From assembly GCF_002278925.1 (NCBI RefSeq), contig NZ_NCJH01000001.1:1-64000 (forward strand): a DNA stretch of 64,000 nt, written 5' to 3'. Within the stretch, counting starts at the first letter, position 1. Each line of letters opens with the position of its first letter. The notes beneath the pieces were generated by a model. That model was given only the letters and a program-made list of their open reading frames with translations, did no database searches and was not told the DNA's origin. This DNA is from Polaromonas sp. 39-63-25 (GTDB taxonomy: Bacteria; Pseudomonadota; Gammaproteobacteria; Burkholderiales; Burkholderiaceae_C). Made by a program: the position numbers and the translations under genes. This document shows, piece after piece, positions 17,201 through 30,126 of this stretch.

Positions 17201-18012
17201 ACACTCCACACGTCCAGGCGCAGGTGCAGGAAAGCGCCAATGCGACGCTCACGGTGAAGGGGCTCGGCGTCGACTTTGGCGGCGTGCGGGCGCTGCAGGA
17301 CGTCACGCTCAGCGTCGGTGCAGGTCAGATAGTCGGCCTGATCGGCCCGAACGGTGCCGGCAAGAGTACGCTGCTGAACTGCGTCTCGGGCATCACCCGG
17401 CCCACCACCGGCACGATTGAGCTCGGCGACGCCGCCCTTGTCGGCTTGCGGGCTGATCAGATCGCGATGATGGGGCTGGGCCGCGTTTTCCAGCATCCGC
17501 AAGTGATCCCCGAGCTGAGCGTGCTCGATAACCTGCTCGTCGCGTCGCACCGGCGCCTGCGCTTTTCGGTGCTCGCCGAAATGATCGGCTTGCCCGTCGT
17601 GCGCCGTGCCGAGGACGAAGCGCGCGCCAAAGCGCTCTCGGTCGCCCAGCGGATCGGCCTGTCCGGCAGCCTGGACGTGCTGACCGGCAGCCTGCCTTAC
17701 GGCCACCGCAAACTCCTTGAGCTCGGCCGGGTGATCCTGATGGGGGCGCGCCTGCTCCTTCTGGACGAGCCGATTGCAGGGCTCAACGAAGCCGAGATCG
17801 AGCACCTCGCAGACCTGGTGCTCGCGCTGCGCACCGAGAGCGGACTGTCGATCCTGCTGGTCGAGCACAACATGGGGCTGGTGCGTCGCCTGTGCGACCG
17901 GGCGGTCGTCCTCGATGCCGGCCAGGTCATTGCCGAAGGCACGCCGGATGCAGTGCTCAACGACTCGCGGGTGCTGCTCGCCTATCTCGGCGAGGTTATC
18001 GACGATGCTTGA
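17197..18012 (+). CDS. ABC transporter ATPase (LivG type)
   Basis: 271 residues. Walker A GPNGAGKST near residue 50; a LivG-type degenerate signature LPYGHRKLLELGRVILMG near 166 in place of LSGGQ; Walker B LLLLDEPIAGLNEAE near 186; H-loop VEHNMG near 225. It powers uptake together with the LivF-type ATPase, whose start lies within the last codons of this gene. Confidence 0.93.
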   Translation: MNTPHVQAQVQESANATLTVKGLGVDFGGVRALQDVTLSVGAGQIVGLIGPNGAGKSTLLNCVSGITRPTTGTIELGDAALVGLRADQIAMMGLGRVFQHPQVIPELSVLDNLLVASHRRLRFSVLAEMIGLPVVRRAEDEARAKALSVAQRIGLSGSLDVLTGSLPYGHRKLLELGRVILMGARLLLLDEPIAGLNEAEIEHLADLVLALRTESGLSILLVEHNMGLVRRLCDRAVVLDAGQVIAEGTPDAVLNDSRVLLAYLGEVIDDA

Positions 18013-18709
18013 AATTTCTGGTCTTTCAGTTGACTACGGTCCCATCGCCGCGTTGCGAGACGTCTCGCTGCGCGTTGGCGAAGGCCAGCTCGTGGGGATT
18101 CTTGGCGCCAACGGTGCCGGAAAAACGAGCCTCCTGCGCACGATCAGCGGCCTGGTGCGCGCGCGCTCCGGTTCGATGCGCCTGTACGGTCAGGACATCG
18201 GCACGGTCAAGCCGGATGAAATCGTTCGCCGCGGCATCGTCCACGTGCCTGAAGGGCGCGGAATCTTCCCAGACCTGACGGTTCGCGAAAACATCCTGGT
18301 CGGCGCGCATTCGCGCCGCGCCGGCGCCGAGATCACGGCCGATTACAAACGCATGCTCGAGATGTTCCCGTCGCTCGCACGGCGCGAAAAGCAGGACGGC
18401 TCGACGCTCAGCGGTGGCGAGCAGCAGATGCTCGCGCTGGCGCGCGCGATGATGGGCCGCCCGAAGTTGCTGCTTGCCGACGAGGTCAGCCTCGGCCTTG
18501 CGCCGGTGATCACCAAGCAGGTCTTCGGTCACCTCCAGGCCTTGCGCGAGCAGGGCATGACGATTCTCGTGGTCGAGCAGAACGCGCACCTCGTGTTGAA
18601 GATGGCCGACTACATCTACGTGCTCAAGCAGGGCCGGGTCGCGCTCGAAGGCAAGGCTGCCGACATGGCGTCGCACCGCGAACTGACTGAAGCCTATCTC
18701 GGCGAATGA
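18005..18709 (+). CDS. ABC transporter ATPase (LivF type)
   Basis: 234 residues from the ATG at 18005, which overlaps the previous gene by 8 bases; upstream parts of the open frame belong to the LivG frame and are not used. Walker A GANGAGKTS near residue 36, signature TLSGGEQQMLALARAMM near 137, Walker B LLLADEVSLGLAP near 158, and the LivF motif VPEGRGIFPDLTV near 83. Completes a five-gene importer. Confidence 0.93.
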   Translation: MLEISGLSVDYGPIAALRDVSLRVGEGQLVGILGANGAGKTSLLRTISGLVRARSGSMRLYGQDIGTVKPDEIVRRGIVHVPEGRGIFPDLTVRENILVGAHSRRAGAEITADYKRMLEMFPSLARREKQDGSTLSGGEQQMLALARAMMGRPKLLLADEVSLGLAPVITKQVFGHLQALREQGMTILVVEQNAHLVLKMADYIYVLKQGRVALEGKAADMASHRELTEAYLGE

Positions 18710-18728
18710 ACTGAAAAGGGTGGCGCCC

Positions 18729-20348
18729 ATGCGCGACTACGAGCTTGAAGAAAGAACCATCGGCCGTATCCTGGCCGACAAGGCCGACCGGATCGGTGAG
18801 CGCACCTTCCTGATCTGGCAAGGCAGGAAGATCACATATTCCGAAATCGAAGCGATGACCAATCGCTACGCGAACGGCTTTACCGCGCACGGCATCGGCC
18901 ATGGCGACCACGTCGCGGTGATGCTGCCGAACTGTCCCGAGTTCTTCGGCGTCGTCTGGGGCCTGGGCAAGATCGGCGCGGTGGCGGTGCCACTGAACAC
19001 CGCCGCCAAGGGCGACATGCTGCGCTACTTCATCGACCAGTCCGATGCGACCTGCGTCGTCGTCGACGACGAATGGGTCGACCGGGTGTCGGCGATCTCG
19101 GACCAACTGCCGAAGGTGCGCAGCTACATCTACCGGGGTCCACGGCCGGTCGCGCAATGTGGTGTCGGCAGCGCGGCGGCGCCGGCGCGCGCGCTGGGCG
19201 AGCTGGAGTCGCCCGACGCATCGCGGCCGCCGCCCGAGCGTGTGCGCCACGATGACCTTCACCTGATCATGTACACCTCAGGCACCACCGGGCCTTCGAA
19301 GGGCGTGATGTGTCCGCATTCGCAGGGCCAGGCAGTGGGACGCGCGCTGGCCGCCGACTTCGGCTACCGGCCCGATGACGTGCTCTACACATGCCTGCCG
19401 CTGTTTCACGGCAATGCCATTTGGTACACGTGCTACGCAGCGCTGTGGGCCGACGCGGCGATCGCGCTGTCGCCGCGCTTTTCCGCGAGCCGCTTCTGGG
19501 ACGAGATCCGCGACAGCGGCGCCACCCAGTTCAACACGCTCGGCGCCATGACCAACATCATCTGGAAGTTGCCGCCAGGTCCGCATGAGCGGGCAACCAG
19601 GCTGCGCCTCTGCATGACGGTTCCGGTCCCCAAGGAGATATACGCCGAGATGCAGGCCCGTTACGGCATCACGCTGACCTCCGTCTATGCCATGACCGAG
19701 AACTTCGCGATGACCCGATTCACCCCCGACGACCCGCCGGAGAAGGCAGGCTCGGCGGGTTCGAGCCGCGGCGCCTGCGACTTGCGCATCGTCGACGACG
19801 AGCAGCACGACCTGCCCGCCGGAGAAGTCGGCGAGATCTGGATGCGGCCGCTAATCCAGGGCGCCATGATGAAGGGCTACTACAAGATGCCGGCCGAGAC
19901 AGCGCGCGAGTTTGTGGATGGGTGGTTTCGCACTGGCGACCGCGGCTACCTCGACGCCGACGGGTACCTCTACTTCGTCGACCGCAAGAAGGAAGCGATC
20001 CGCCGGCGCGGCGAGAACATCTCGGCCTACGAGGTCGAGCTGATTCTGTCGCGCCACCCGTCGATCCTCGAGGTCGCTGCGATCCCGGTCGCTTCCGAAA
20101 TGAGCGAGGACGACGTGATGGTGTACGTCGTCACGAAGCCGGGCGAGAGCCTGACGCATGCCGACGTGGTGCATTTCGCGGCCGAGCACATGAGCTACTT
20201 CATGGTTCCGCGCTTCGTCGATTTCATTGACGCACTGCCGAAGACGGCGAGCGAAAAGATCGAGAAGTACAAGCTCAAGCAGGACGCGCAGGCACGCCGC
20301 GCCGAACTGTGGGACCGCGAGCGCGAAGGCATCGAGGTCAAGCGATGA
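18729..20348 (+). CDS. acyl-CoA synthetase (AMP-forming)
   Basis: 539 residues from the ATG at 18729, with AAAGGG upstream; a GTG at 18720 is possible. Motifs: MYTSGTTGPSKGVM (A3, P-loop) near residue 180, SVYAMTENFAMT (A5) near 318, WFRTGDRGYLDADGYLYFVD (A7) near 400 and KKEAIRRRGENIS (A8-A10). The C-terminal lysine for adenylation is present in PKTASEKIEKYKL. It activates a carboxylic acid to its CoA ester with ATP, presumably the imported substrate. Resembles the CaiC/crotonobetaine-type branch. Substrate unknown. Confidence 0.92.
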   Translation: MRDYELEERTIGRILADKADRIGERTFLIWQGRKITYSEIEAMTNRYANGFTAHGIGHGDHVAVMLPNCPEFFGVVWGLGKIGAVAVPLNTAAKGDMLRYFIDQSDATCVVVDDEWVDRVSAISDQLPKVRSYIYRGPRPVAQCGVGSAAAPARALGELESPDASRPPPERVRHDDLHLIMYTSGTTGPSKGVMCPHSQGQAVGRALAADFGYRPDDVLYTCLPLFHGNAIWYTCYAALWADAAIALSPRFSASRFWDEIRDSGATQFNTLGAMTNIIWKLPPGPHERATRLRLCMTVPVPKEIYAEMQARYGITLTSVYAMTENFAMTRFTPDDPPEKAGSAGSSRGACDLRIVDDEQHDLPAGEVGEIWMRPLIQGAMMKGYYKMPAETAREFVDGWFRTGDRGYLDADGYLYFVDRKKEAIRRRGENISAYEVELILSRHPSILEVAAIPVASEMSEDDVMVYVVTKPGESLTHADVVHFAAEHMSYFMVPRFVDFIDALPKTASEKIEKYKLKQDAQARRAELWDREREGIEVKR

Positions 20349-20370
20349 GGCCAACACGCGGATCCCTGCA

Positions 20371-21159
20371 ATGAGCGATGGCGAGCCTCTCGTTGTCAGC
20401 CGCGACGGACCTGTCGGAATCGTCGAGCTGGCGCGTCCCGGCAAATTCAACAGTCTCTCGATCGCGATCACCAAAGGTTTGCAGGCCGCGCTCGACGGTT
20501 TCGAAGCACCCGGCTGCGGCATCCGCGTGGTGCTGGTGCGGGCCCAGGGCAAGAACTTCTGCACTGGCGCCGATCTCGACGAGGTGCTCGGGCTGCGCGG
20601 CGAGGCGCAGCAGGTGCGCAGCTTCATCGGCCCGGCGCACTGCGCATTGCGGCGCCTCGAATCGAGCCCGCTGCCGGTTGTCGTCGCCTGCCAGGGGCTC
20701 GCGCTGGCTGGAGGCCTCGAGCTGATGATGGCCTGTGACGTCGCCTTCGCTGCGGCGGACGCGCGCTTTGGCGATCAGCATGCGCAGTACGGCCTGCTGC
20801 CGGGGTTCGGTGGCAGTCAGCGCCTGACGCGCATCGTCGGCGTGCGACGCGCGCTGGACCTGTTCTTCAGCGCGCGCTGGATCGACGCCGGGACCGCATT
20901 GCAATGGGGCCTGGTGAATTACGTCGTCGAGCCCGAAGCGCTTGCCGACGCGGCGCTCGACTATTCGCGAACCCTCGCGACGCGCAGTCGATCGGGTCTG
21001 GCAACGATGAAGCGGCTGGCGCGCGCCAGCCTCGAAGGCTCGCTCGATGCAGGGCTCGCGCTGGAAGAGGCGTCGGTCGTTGACGGCCTGCTGCACGAAG
21101 ATGCCAGCGAGGGCCTTGCGGCGTTTCGCGCGCGGCGTACGCCGCGCTTTGGCGCCTAG
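20371..21159 (+). CDS. enoyl-CoA hydratase/isomerase family protein
   Basis: 262 residues from the ATG at 20371, 22 bp after the ligase. Crotonase fold: FCTGADLDEVLG near residue 65 and LAGGLELMMACDVAFA near 109 with the first catalytic Glu. In crotonase a second Glu sits in the PEI motif; here that stretch reads FGDQHAQYGLLPGFGG, with no Glu. Such proteins are often isomerases, lyases or thioesterases rather than hydratases. Acts on a CoA intermediate of the imported acid. Confidence 0.88.
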   Translation: MSDGEPLVVSRDGPVGIVELARPGKFNSLSIAITKGLQAALDGFEAPGCGIRVVLVRAQGKNFCTGADLDEVLGLRGEAQQVRSFIGPAHCALRRLESSPLPVVVACQGLALAGGLELMMACDVAFAAADARFGDQHAQYGLLPGFGGSQRLTRIVGVRRALDLFFSARWIDAGTALQWGLVNYVVEPEALADAALDYSRTLATRSRSGLATMKRLARASLEGSLDAGLALEEASVVDGLLHEDASEGLAAFRARRTPRFGA

Positions 21160-21193
21160 TCGAAAGACAGGGCGCTGCCCGGTACGCCAGCCG

Positions 21194-22105
21194 ATGAACC
21201 CGCTCGACAATCCGTCCGCAGCCTACCTGCACGCTCTGGCCTCGCACGCCGGCATCGACGCGGCCGGGGTCGCGCCGCCGGGAGATTGCCGGATCGAGAT
21301 CGAAGGCCGCGCGTTTCACTACCTCGACTGGGGCCCGGCCGATGCGCCGGCCATCGTCCTGCTGCACGGCGGCGGCCAGTCTGCGCACACCTGGGACGCC
21401 TGCTGCCTTCTGCTGGCGCGGCGTTACCGATGCCTCGCGCTGGACCAGCGCGGTCACGGCGACTCCGACTGGTCGGAAGAGGGCGCCTACAGCTTCGACG
21501 ACCACGCGCGCGATGTGGACGGTTTCATCCAGGCACTGCGGCTGCACGCGCCGATGCTGGTCGGGATGTCGATGGGCGGTATCAACGCAACCGCCTACGC
21601 GACGGCGCACGCAGCGACACTGCGCGGCCTGGTTTCAGTCGATGTCGGGCCCGATGTGCGCTTCGAGGCCGTCGAGAGGCTCATGCGCGGGCTCGGTGCG
21701 TACCGCTTCTTCGCGGACCCGCAGGACGCGGCGACGCGCCTTTCTGCCCTCGGAGCGCGGCGGCCGCGCGCGCTGCTGGAGGCGACGCTGGGGCAGAACC
21801 TGCGGCAGGACGCCGAGCAGCGCTGGACCTGGAAGTACGATCCCCGCACGCTGAGCGAACGCACCGCTGCCGAAATACTCGACCCGCGTCAGGCGCTGTG
21901 GGCGCGGCTCGCTGCAATCACCTGTCCGGCGCTGGTGATCCGCGGTGCTGAAAGCGAGATATTTGCACCCGCCGATGCCGAACGCTTCACGCGTGCGCTG
22001 CCGCGCGGAAGATTCATGACGGTGCCGTCGGCACGCCACTCGGTGCAGACCGACAACCCCAAGGGGCTGGTCGCCGCGATAGAGGCGTTCGACGCGAGCC
22101 TGTGA
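21194..22105 (+). CDS. alpha/beta hydrolase
   Basis: 303 residues from the ATG at 21194; the longer frame overlaps the crotonase gene. Alpha/beta-hydrolase motifs: oxyanion region VLLHGGGQSAHTWD near residue 57, nucleophile elbow VGMSMGGI near 124, and a C-terminal SARHSVQTDNP histidine near 280. Possible roles are a C-C hydrolase, thioesterase or lactonase step of ring or chain cleavage. It ends the plus-strand operon that starts at 12506. Confidence 0.88.
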   Translation: MNPLDNPSAAYLHALASHAGIDAAGVAPPGDCRIEIEGRAFHYLDWGPADAPAIVLLHGGGQSAHTWDACCLLLARRYRCLALDQRGHGDSDWSEEGAYSFDDHARDVDGFIQALRLHAPMLVGMSMGGINATAYATAHAATLRGLVSVDVGPDVRFEAVERLMRGLGAYRFFADPQDAATRLSALGARRPRALLEATLGQNLRQDAEQRWTWKYDPRTLSERTAAEILDPRQALWARLAAITCPALVIRGAESEIFAPADAERFTRALPRGRFMTVPSARHSVQTDNPKGLVAAIEAFDASL

Positions 22106-22157
22106 TCGGCTCGCGTGCATGCCAGAGGCGCGTGTACGGCGTCTCTGGCATCGGTGC

Positions 22158-22982
22158 TCACCAGCGGTCGAAGGTCGGCGGGCGCTTCTCGTTGAAGGCA
22201 CCCATCCCTTCCTTCCACTCGTCGCCGCCGACCAGGATCGACAGCGCCTCGATGCCGAAGCGGCGTGCGGTCCGCAGGTCGGCGTCTTCACTGACGTAGA
22301 TGCTGCGCTTGGACTGCGCGACCGCACGCGGCCCGAGCTGACGCAGTTCGACGGCGAGGTCGATGGCAGTCTTCAGCAACTTGTCGCCCGGTACCACGGC
22401 CGAGCACAGGCCCCAGCGATCGGCGGTTGCGGCGTCCAGGTGGGTTCCACGCAGGATCCAGTCGAGCGCCTTGCCGCGGCCGACGTAGCGCAGCAGCTTT
22501 TGCACGCCGCCCGCGCCGGCGACCGCGCCGATCTTCGTTTCGGGCAGGCCGATCTTCGCGGTCTCGGCGAGCACGCGGAAGTCGCACGACAGCGCCAGCT
22601 CGCAGCCGCCGCCCAGCGCAAAACCGTTGACCGCGGCGATGGTCGGAAAGCTCAGTTCCTCGAGCCGATCGAACAGCACCGCGATGCGCGCGAAGTACGG
22701 GTCGCGCGACGCGAACGGGTCAAAGATGGAGGCCTGCGGACCGGAGAAGTAGCGCAGGTGCGCGCCGCAGCAGAACGCGCGCTCTTGTCCCGTGACGATC
22801 AGCGCGCGTGTGCTTTCGAGGTCGACGAGGTCGAGCGCCTGATCGAACTCGGCCAGGAACTCGTGCGACAGCGTGTTCATTTGCGCGGGCCGGGTCAGCG
22901 TGATGCGGGCGACGGCGCGTTCGACCCAATCGAGCGTCAGGGCGCTGCCCGTGAACGTGGGGCCTTCAAAGGAAGTGGACAT
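22158..22982 (-). CDS. enoyl-CoA hydratase
   Basis: 274 residues on the minus strand, convergent with the hydrolase gene and divergent from the thiolase genes. It has both crotonase glutamates: GGGCELALSCDFRV near residue 122 and IGLPETKIGAVAGAGG near 143. The family hydrates 2-enoyl-CoA. Its promoter region (22983-23209) contains two inverted 16-bp TetR-type sites, so it is probably co-regulated with the divergent operon. Confidence 0.92.
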   Translation of the reverse strand: MSTSFEGPTFTGSALTLDWVERAVARITLTRPAQMNTLSHEFLAEFDQALDLVDLESTRALIVTGQERAFCCGAHLRYFSGPQASIFDPFASRDPYFARIAVLFDRLEELSFPTIAAVNGFALGGGCELALSCDFRVLAETAKIGLPETKIGAVAGAGGVQKLLRYVGRGKALDWILRGTHLDAATADRWGLCSAVVPGDKLLKTAIDLAVELRQLGPRAVAQSKRSIYVSEDADLRTARRFGIEALSILVGGDEWKEGMGAFNEKRPPTFDRW

Positions 22983-23046
22983 GTCAATCTCCAGAGGAAG
23001 TTCGGGGGAGTATACTGCGCCGGCCCAGCGGTTTCAAAAAAACTAT

Positions 23047-23137
23047 CCAACCGGTCAGTCACCTAGGCTCGTGGTCAGTGCACCTTGCCACAGTTATAAA
23101 TCGAAAAATAGAATTCAAAAAGTGACCGAACGGTTAG
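23047..23137. promoter_or_regulatory. pair of inverted 16-bp TetR-type operator sites
   Basis: Site 1 (23047-23062, minus strand) reads GTGACTGACCGGTTGG and site 2 (23122-23137, plus strand) GTGACCGAACGGTTAG, matching at 13 of 16 positions. Each contains an imperfect ACCG/CGGT dyad. They lie between the divergent hydratase and thiolase genes. The GGTTAG core recurs at the TetR/importer promoter (12345-12384), suggesting a shared repressor. Confidence 0.65.
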
Positions 23138-23209
23138 TTTATTGACCAAATGGATTGACTGCTTTATCATGAAGCAGTCGGCCGTTGGGCCGTCGAATGG
23201 AAGCACGAG

Positions 23210-24307
23210 ATGGATGTGTATGTGATGGGGGTGGCAATCCACCCCGCCGCCGACGTAATCGGCGACACGCGGCTCGAGGAGATGGCGTATCGAACGGCTC
23301 GGGCCGCACTCGACGACGCCGGCGTCGCGCGCGCGCAGATCGACCATGTCACCCTCGCGGCCTGTGACGAGATCGATTCGCGCGGCATCACGAGCATGCT
23401 GCTTGCCGCCCCGTCCGGCGCGTACCTGAAGGACGAAATGCGGGTCACTGACTCGGGGTTGACAGGGCTGCACCTCGGCGCGATGCGCGTGGCCTCGGGC
23501 CATCTGCAGCTGGGTCTCGTGGTGAGCTGGAACCAGAGCTCGGTCAGTCCGCTGGAAAACATCGCGCAGATGCGCGCCGAGCCCTTTTTCCTGCGCCCGG
23601 TGGGCCTCAACTTTGCAATCGCCGACGGCCTGTTCGCCAGCGCGGTGGCCGCGCGCCACGGCATCACGGAGCGCGCGGTCGCCGAGCGCGTGTGCCAGCG
23701 TCTTGCCGCAGCGGCGAAAAATCCGCGAGCGGTGCGCCGCGCGGTGCTCGACCCGGACGCGATCGCCGGATCGCCGCTTCTTGCCCATCCGCTTCGCAGC
23801 GCGCACCGCGCGCCAGTCACCGACGGCGCGGTCGCGATGGTGCTCGCTTCGAGCGACTGGGTCCGCGCCAACCCGAGCAATCGCCCGCTGGCGCGCATTG
23901 CCGGCGCCCAATGGGCGGTCGATCGCTACCAGCTCGACGCCGACCGGCTCGCCGGCCTCGACGTTTTCCGTGCGACGCTCACCGACGTGCTCAGACGCGC
24001 CGGGCTGTCTGGAATTGACGCGCTCGACCTGGTCGAGCTGGAGGCGCAAAGCGCATGGGCCGACGTCGCGCTGGTTGACGCAATGAATGCGGGCAGCCGC
24101 GTCGCGGTCAATCCATCGGGCGGGGCCTGGGCCCAGAACCCCTACTTCTGCACCGGCCTGGTCAACGCGGCCGAAGCGGTCATGCAGGTTGCGGGCCGCG
24201 CCGGCGCCCACCAGGTCACCGGCGCCAGGCGCGCGCTGGCGCACGGCACCTCTGGTTTCGCCCAGCAGACGCACGGCTTCGTCGTTATGGAAGGAATCCA
24301 GGCATGA
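23210..24307 (+). CDS. thiolase-fold protein (SCP2/lipid-transfer type), nucleophile missing
   Basis: 365 residues, first gene of the plus-strand operon 23.2-31.8 kb. The overall fold is thiolase-like (MDVYVMGVAIHPAADVIG, RVASGHLQLGLVVSW, VNPSGGAWAQNPYFCTGL). The Cys nucleophile expected near residue 83 is Gly (MRVTDSGLTGLHLG), and the usual C-terminal GHP His motif is QNP. It is therefore unlikely to be a thiolase. Cys-less relatives such as Ltp2 work as retro-aldolases with a DUF35 partner, and a DUF35 gene lies two genes downstream. Overlaps the next thiolase-like gene by ATGA. Confidence 0.82.
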   Translation: MDVYVMGVAIHPAADVIGDTRLEEMAYRTARAALDDAGVARAQIDHVTLAACDEIDSRGITSMLLAAPSGAYLKDEMRVTDSGLTGLHLGAMRVASGHLQLGLVVSWNQSSVSPLENIAQMRAEPFFLRPVGLNFAIADGLFASAVAARHGITERAVAERVCQRLAAAAKNPRAVRRAVLDPDAIAGSPLLAHPLRSAHRAPVTDGAVAMVLASSDWVRANPSNRPLARIAGAQWAVDRYQLDADRLAGLDVFRATLTDVLRRAGLSGIDALDLVELEAQSAWADVALVDAMNAGSRVAVNPSGGAWAQNPYFCTGLVNAAEAVMQVAGRAGAHQVTGARRALAHGTSGFAQQTHGFVVMEGIQA

Positions 24308-25503
24308 GCGCGCAAAACGTCGCCATCATCGGTGTCGGGCAGACTGCGTTCCGGTCCCGCTTCGACAACAAGACCTATCCCGAGCTGGCGCAGGAAGCGG
24401 TTGTGCTTGCGCTCGCCGATTCGAATCTTCAGCCCGAACAGATCGACGCGGTCGTGTTCTCGATGGCGCAGACGACCTTCATGGGCGTCGCCGACGCTGA
24501 CAAGTGGGCGGTCGACTACACTTGGGCGCAAGGCAAGCCGTTCATGCGCGTCAACAGCGGGGGCGCGACCGGCGGCTCGGCGCTGCAGGCCGCGCATGCG
24601 CACGTAGCCTCGGGCGAATACGGCACCGTCCTGGTGGTCGGCGCCGATCGCATCACCGAGACACCGGACGCGCAGTTCGTGCTGAATCTGATCTGGGATC
24701 CATTCTACGAGCAGGACTTCGCGCTCACCACGGTGACGATGACGGCGCTGGCGACACAGCGCTACATGCACAAGTACGGCACGACCGAAGAGCAGTACGC
24801 CAACGTCGTGGTCCGCGCGCGCCGAAACGCGCTGAACAACCCGTCGGCGCACCTCAAAGGCGCGATCGACATCGCCGCAGTGATGGCCTCGCCGCGCATC
24901 GCCTGGCCTTACAAGCTGTTCGACATCTGCCCGCGCTCGGCCGGTGCCGCCGCGGTGGTGATCAGCAACGAGACGCTGGCGCGTGAGCGCTGCAGCCGAC
25001 CGGCGTTCATCACCGGCACCGCCGGCGTGGCCAACACCGTGTTCATGGGCGACCGCATGGGCCCGCACGCCGATACCGATTTCGCCGATTTCAACGAACT
25101 GAAGCAGGCTGCCCGCGAGTGCTACCGCCAGGCCGGAATCACCGACCCGATGAGGGAGATCCAGGCAGTCGAGATCTATGACCCGTTCAGCTCGTTCCAG
25201 TTTCCGCAGCTCGAGTCGCTCGGCTTTTGCAGGAGCGGCGTCGCGCAGAGCCTGAGCGACGAGGGCGCGTTCGACATGGACGGCCAGCTGGCCGTCAACC
25301 CGTCGGGCGGCACGCTGTGCTCGCATCCCATCGGCGTCACCGGGCTCGTGCGCGCTGCCGAGGCGGCGCGCCAGGTCATGGGGCGGGCCGGCGACATGCA
25401 GGTGCCGAACGTGCGCAATGCGCTCGCCACCGCCATCGGCGGCTCGACCCAATTCTTTACCGTCACGATGCTCAGCGACGAGCCGCGCCGCCTTCAGGCT
25501 TGA
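24304..25503 (+). CDS. thiolase-fold protein, second, nucleophile missing
   Basis: 399 residues, a typical SCP2-type thiolase length. It starts MSAQNVAIIGVGQTAFRSRF. The nucleophile position near residue 87 is Gly (RVNSGGATGGSALQAA, where thiolases have N-x-C-x-T-G). The C-terminal motif VNPSGGTLCSHPIGVTG keeps the His. With its neighbour it probably forms a heteromeric complex on the DUF35 protein, perhaps a retro-aldolase or retro-Claisen enzyme for side-chain cleavage. The substrate is a CoA ester by context. Confidence 0.85.
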   Translation: MSAQNVAIIGVGQTAFRSRFDNKTYPELAQEAVVLALADSNLQPEQIDAVVFSMAQTTFMGVADADKWAVDYTWAQGKPFMRVNSGGATGGSALQAAHAHVASGEYGTVLVVGADRITETPDAQFVLNLIWDPFYEQDFALTTVTMTALATQRYMHKYGTTEEQYANVVVRARRNALNNPSAHLKGAIDIAAVMASPRIAWPYKLFDICPRSAGAAAVVISNETLARERCSRPAFITGTAGVANTVFMGDRMGPHADTDFADFNELKQAARECYRQAGITDPMREIQAVEIYDPFSSFQFPQLESLGFCRSGVAQSLSDEGAFDMDGQLAVNPSGGTLCSHPIGVTGLVRAAEAARQVMGRAGDMQVPNVRNALATAIGGSTQFFTVTMLSDEPRRLQA

Positions 25504-25514
25504 CAGGAAACCAC

Positions 25515-25993
25515 ATGAACACCAAAGCCGCGACCCCAACCCCGGCCTCCCACATCGTCCACGACGAGTGGCACATCCGCTACAACTACCCGATCGGCGA
25601 GGTCGGCGCGAAGTTCTTCGACGCGCTGAAGGAAAAGCGCATCGTGGCGACGAGCTGCAGCGCCTCCGGCCTTACCTACCTGCCGCCGCGCGAATACTGC
25701 GAGCGCAGCTTCGAGCGCTGCGACGGCTACGTTGACGCCGGGATGCAGGGCACGATCGAGGCGGCGACGGTTGTCAGCGCAGCATTCGACAACCTGCCGC
25801 CGCCGCCCTATGCGATCGCGTTCGTGCGGCTTGACGGCGTCAGCACCGCAATGGTCAACTTCGTGCGCGGCATGGACCTTTCCGATGTGCCGGCCGCAGC
25901 CGCCGTCCTGAAGCCCGGCACCCGTGTCAAGGTCGAGTTCATCGACCAGCCGCAGGGCAGGATCACCGACTTTCACTACATGCTGGCGGATTC

Positions 25994-25997
<4 letters not shown>
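25515..25997 (+). CDS. DUF35 OB-fold/zinc-ribbon protein, degenerate ribbon
   Basis: 160 residues from the ATG at 25515. It has the DUF35 layout: helix, rubredoxin-like ribbon (TSCSASGLTYLPPREYCERS) near residue 47, then an OB fold (GTIEAATVVSAAFDNLPPPP, then RVKVEFIDQPQGRITDFHY). The usual CxxC-x12-CxxC is reduced to Cys48, Cys62 and Cys69, so full zinc binding is doubtful. DUF35 proteins are structural partners of thiolase-fold enzymes (HMG-CoA synthase complexes in archaea, ChsH2-Ltp2 aldolase in actinobacteria). ATGA overlap with the carboxylase gene. Confidence 0.87.
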
Positions 25998-27592
<1,595 letters not shown>

Positions 27593-27599
27593 GCGCCAC

Positions 27600-29642
<2,043 letters not shown>

Positions 29643-29665
29643 ACTTGACTGACGAAGGAGAAGCC

Positions 29666-30121
29666 ATGATGCGCGGACTGTATTTTGAGGAATTCACCGT
29701 CGGCATGCGTTTCGAGCATGCGTTGACACGCACTGTCACCGAGTGGGACAACATCCAGTTCTCGACGATGACGTTGAACCCACAGCCACTCCACATCGAC
29801 GCCCACTTCGCGGCGAAGACCGAGTTTGGACGGCCGCTCGTCAACAGCCTGTTCACGCTCGGGCTGATGATCGGCATCTCGGTCGCCGAGACGACGTTGC
29901 GGACGACGATCGCCAACCTTGGCATGAAAGACGTCCTGTTCCCGGTGCCGGTCTTCCATGGGGACACTATTCACGTGACGACCGAGGTACTCTCTCTGCG
30001 CGCGAGCGGCTCTCGCCCGGAGGCCGGCATTGTCGAGTTCATGCACCACGCCTGGAATCAGGACGATGTCGAAGTCGCGCGCTGCACGCGTTCGGCCTTT
30101 ATGCATCGGCTTTCGAAGTGA
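29666..30121 (+). CDS. MaoC-family hydratase (itaconyl/mesaconyl-CoA hydratase type)
   Basis: About 151 residues from the ATG at 29666, set by AAGGAG at 29655-29660; a TTG at 29645 is less likely. A hot-dog fold with the motif TMTLNPQPLHIDAHFAAKTEFG near residue 34, the pattern of MaoC hydratases that act with CitE-type lyases (itaconyl-CoA hydratase of itaconate degradation). Here it follows an acyl-CoA carboxylase and precedes a CitE-type lyase by 5 bp, suggesting hydration of a carboxylated enoyl-CoA. Substrate inferred from neighbours. Confidence 0.85.
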   Translation: MMRGLYFEEFTVGMRFEHALTRTVTEWDNIQFSTMTLNPQPLHIDAHFAAKTEFGRPLVNSLFTLGLMIGISVAETTLRTTIANLGMKDVLFPVPVFHGDTIHVTTEVLSLRASGSRPEAGIVEFMHHAWNQDDVEVARCTRSAFMHRLSK

Positions 30122-30126
30122 GAGAA

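Noticed and set aside
20227..20370. Extended N-terminus of the crotonase at 20371.
   Set aside because: The extension lies in another frame of the acyl-CoA synthetase and has no ribosome site; the ATG at 20371 gives a normal crotonase start.
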